A stretch of DNA of 24,124 nucleotides, taken from contig JARRJY010000016.1 in assembly GCA_037388705.1 (NCBI GenBank), positions 1-24,124 of the forward strand. Reading direction: 5' to 3'. The stretch is from JARRJY01 sp037388705 (GTDB lineage: Bacteria > Pseudomonadota > Gammaproteobacteria > UBA6429 > Thiohalophilaceae). Numbering within the stretch: the stretch's first letter is position 1; each line of letters starts with the position of its first letter. The notes under the pieces are model-generated. The model did not search any database, was not told the DNA's origin, and saw nothing but the letters and a program-made list of their open reading frames with translations. Shown in pieces: positions 22,766 to 24,124 of the stretch. Made by a program: the position numbers and the translations under genes.

Positions 22766-24054
22766 AAGTCCGGTCTCATTTTTGGTTTACGTCGTCGACG
22801 GCGTTTTTTACCAGGCTGTCCCTTACCTTTTAGCTTATTGATCATATGCCGTTGTTGATCTTCATTTTCCTGCTGGAACTGCGTCCACCAGCCGCACAAT
22901 TCCTGTAATTCTTCTCCGGCCTCGTTTCTGAGTAACATGAAATCATAGGAGGCGCGAAAACGAGGTTGCTGCAATAAACGTAATGGACGTTTTCCTCTGC
23001 GTATTTCCAGCCTTACCTGGTTAAGCCAGATCTCGCGCATTGGGAAACTGAATCGCTTGGGCAGGGATACAACACCGACATAGTCACGCACAATTTCATC
23101 ACCAGCCACCTGTATTGACTGTAACGGCGTCATGTCCTGTTCCTGCAATTGTTGCGCCCTATCTCTTACCGGCAACCATAAAAATGCTGCAAACAGGAAC
23201 GCAGGGGTAACAGGTTTATCTTCCTGGATACGTTTATCGGTATTGGCCAGTGCCTGCGTAATAAAACGATCACTGTAATCATTGTCCTTAATAAGGGTGG
23301 CGGTTTGTGGAAACAGGTACGTTAATATCTGATGCTCTTTTAATAAACGGTACGCGGTCACTGCATGACCGGACAGGAATATTTTCAGGCATTCATCAAA
23401 CAGTCTCGCAGGTGGAATATTTTCAAGAAGTTCGCCCAGTTCCCGTATCAGGCTATCAATACTCTCATCGAGCTGAAATTCCAGCTTGGCGGCAAAACGA
23501 ATAGCGCGAAGCATTCTGACCGGGTCTTCCCTGAAACGAACTTCAGGATCACCGATGAGTTTTAATTTGCGAGCTTTTAAATCGTTCAGGCCACCGGTGT
23601 AATCAACAACAGAAAAGTCAGCGATGTTGTAGTAAAGCGCATTGATAGTAAAGTCACGACGTACGGCATCTTCTTCGAGCGTGCCGAACACGTTGTCACG
23701 CAGGATCATGCCGTTTTCTACAATCCCTTCGCCCTCACCACTTTCATGGTGACCGCGAAAAGTGGCAACTTCGATAATGTCCCGTCCAAAATGAATATGT
23801 GCCAGGCGGAAACGTCTTCCTATCAAACGACAGTTACTGAACAACGCCTTTACCTGTTCAGGGCTGGCATCTGTCGCCACATCAAAATCCTTGGGGTGCT
23901 TGCCCAGTAGCAGGTCGCGGACACCACCACCAACAAGGTAAGCTGCATATCCCCCTTTCTTCAGGCGATATAACACCTTGAGCGCATTCTCACTGATATC
24001 CTTGCGCGATATGCCATGTTCCGCACGGGGTATGATGGTTGGCTGGTGATTAAT
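22762..24054 (-). CDS. pcnB: Poly(A) polymerase I, apparently initiated at ATT
   Basis: PcnB adds 3' poly(A) tails that direct RNA decay. The catalytic head shows L-V-G-G-G-V-R-D-L-L-L-G, K-D-F-D-V-A-T-D (metal-binding Asp pair), R-R-F-R-L-A-H-I, R-R-D-F-T-I-N-A-L-Y-Y, and R-F-R-E-D-P-V-R-M-L-R-A-I-R-F. The C-terminus is strongly basic (K-K-R-R-R-R-R-K). The first conventional start is GTG 23976, which would cut into conserved sequence. Upstream in frame, codons for I-I-P-R-A-E-H-G-I-S-R-K-D-I-S-E-N-A-L-K match the E. coli N-terminus, and no ATG, GTG, TTG or CTG exists before the in-frame TAA. The only good start is ATT 24054-24052, with AGGA seven bases upstream. E. coli pcnB is known to start at AUU. 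This gives 430 residues. Confidence 0.93.
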   Translation of the reverse strand: MNHQPTIIPRAEHGISRKDISENALKVLYRLKKGGYAAYLVGGGVRDLLLGKHPKDFDVATDASPEQVKALFSNCRLIGRRFRLAHIHFGRDIIEVATFRGHHESGEGEGIVENGMILRDNVFGTLEEDAVRRDFTINALYYNIADFSVVDYTGGLNDLKARKLKLIGDPEVRFREDPVRMLRAIRFAAKLEFQLDESIDSLIRELGELLENIPPARLFDECLKIFLSGHAVTAYRLLKEHQILTYLFPQTATLIKDNDYSDRFITQALANTDKRIQEDKPVTPAFLFAAFLWLPVRDRAQQLQEQDMTPLQSIQVAGDEIVRDYVGVVSLPKRFSFPMREIWLNQVRLEIRRGKRPLRLLQQPRFRASYDFMLLRNEAGEELQELCGWWTQFQQENEDQQRHMINKLKGKGQPGKKRRRRRKPKMRPDL

Positions 24055-24065
24055 ATCCTTATCCT
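24052..24065 (-). promoter_or_regulatory. Ribosome-binding site and ATT start codon of pcnB
   Basis: Minus strand AGGATAAGGATATT: AGGA, seven spacer bases, then ATT followed by AAT-CAC-CAG. A second AAGGA overlaps closer to the start. The poor codon would limit PcnB output, as reported for E. coli. Confidence 0.75.
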
Positions 24066-24083
24066 GAAATTACTTACTACAAA

Positions 24084-24103
24084 CAGTAATAATACCATTA
24101 CTG
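24084..24103. repeat. Inverted repeat upstream of pcnB
   Basis: CAGTAAT (24084-24090), six-base spacer, ATTACTG (24097-24103), about 30 bases upstream of the pcnB start. It could be an operator or overlap the promoter; nothing identifies the factor. Upstream sequence leaves the window at 24124. Confidence 0.4.
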
Positions 24104-24124
24104 ACCATGCAGGATGTACTTCAC

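Noticed and set aside
1..24124. CRISPR array, insertion sequence, prophage or integron
   Set aside because: I saw no regularly spaced repeats, transposase or integrase motifs, or attachment-site duplication next to the tRNA.

Overview
The window is a 24 kb stretch of a gammaproteobacterial chromosome, probably a draft or metagenome assembly because it holds one run of Ns (1015-1093). The class assignment rests on gene order and protein detail: queA-tgt-yajC-secD-secF, a pcnB-folK-kinase-panB run, panC-panD, a QseBC/PmrAB-type two-component system, and a pcnB gene that appears to use an ATT start as in Escherichia coli. Base composition is moderate (roughly low to mid 40s % GC by eye). I cannot place it below class.

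Layout. 1-2000: the end of a membrane protein gene, a small outer-membrane barrel protein, the assembly gap and an orphan 117-residue protein. 1610-4930 (minus strand): a redox cassette read as tlpA-like thioredoxin, DUF4266 lipoprotein, DUF3570 outer-membrane protein, ApbE FMN transferase and a HIT hydrolase. 5036-7202 (plus strand): a response regulator and histidine kinase transcribed divergently from the cassette, with a textbook CTTAAG-N5-CTTAAG box in front of the regulator. 7191-12941 (minus): small membrane ORF, secF, secD, yajC, tgt, queA (protein export and queuosine tRNA modification). 13041-13125: tRNA-Leu(CAA). 13141-18258: pgi (minus), ppc (plus) and panD (minus). 18372-24054: panC (minus), a lipid A type acyltransferase (plus), a small secreted orphan (minus), then panB, a deoxynucleoside kinase, folK and pcnB (minus).

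Most of the window is housekeeping. The part deserving attention is 2041-5774. A cytoplasmic FMN transferase, an envelope thioredoxin, a lipoprotein ending in a Cys-Gly-Cys tail and an outer-membrane protein sit together. The outer-membrane protein carries an Asp-x-x-Thr-Gly-x-Ser stretch that closely resembles the ApbE flavinylation motif. This suggests an envelope redox system using covalently bound FMN and thiols. In this genome the system shows possible damage: an in-frame TAA in the expected DUF3570 signal peptide, and an ApbE that appears to lack the usual V-N-x-G-G-D segment. A second, weaker regulator box faces the cassette, so the neighbouring two-component system may control it.

A second clear observation is the pcnB start. 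Conserved N-terminal residues (I-P-R-A-E-H-G-I-S-R-K-D-I-S-E-N-A-L-K) are encoded upstream of the only GTG/ATG, and the only plausible start is an ATT preceded by a well-placed AGGA.
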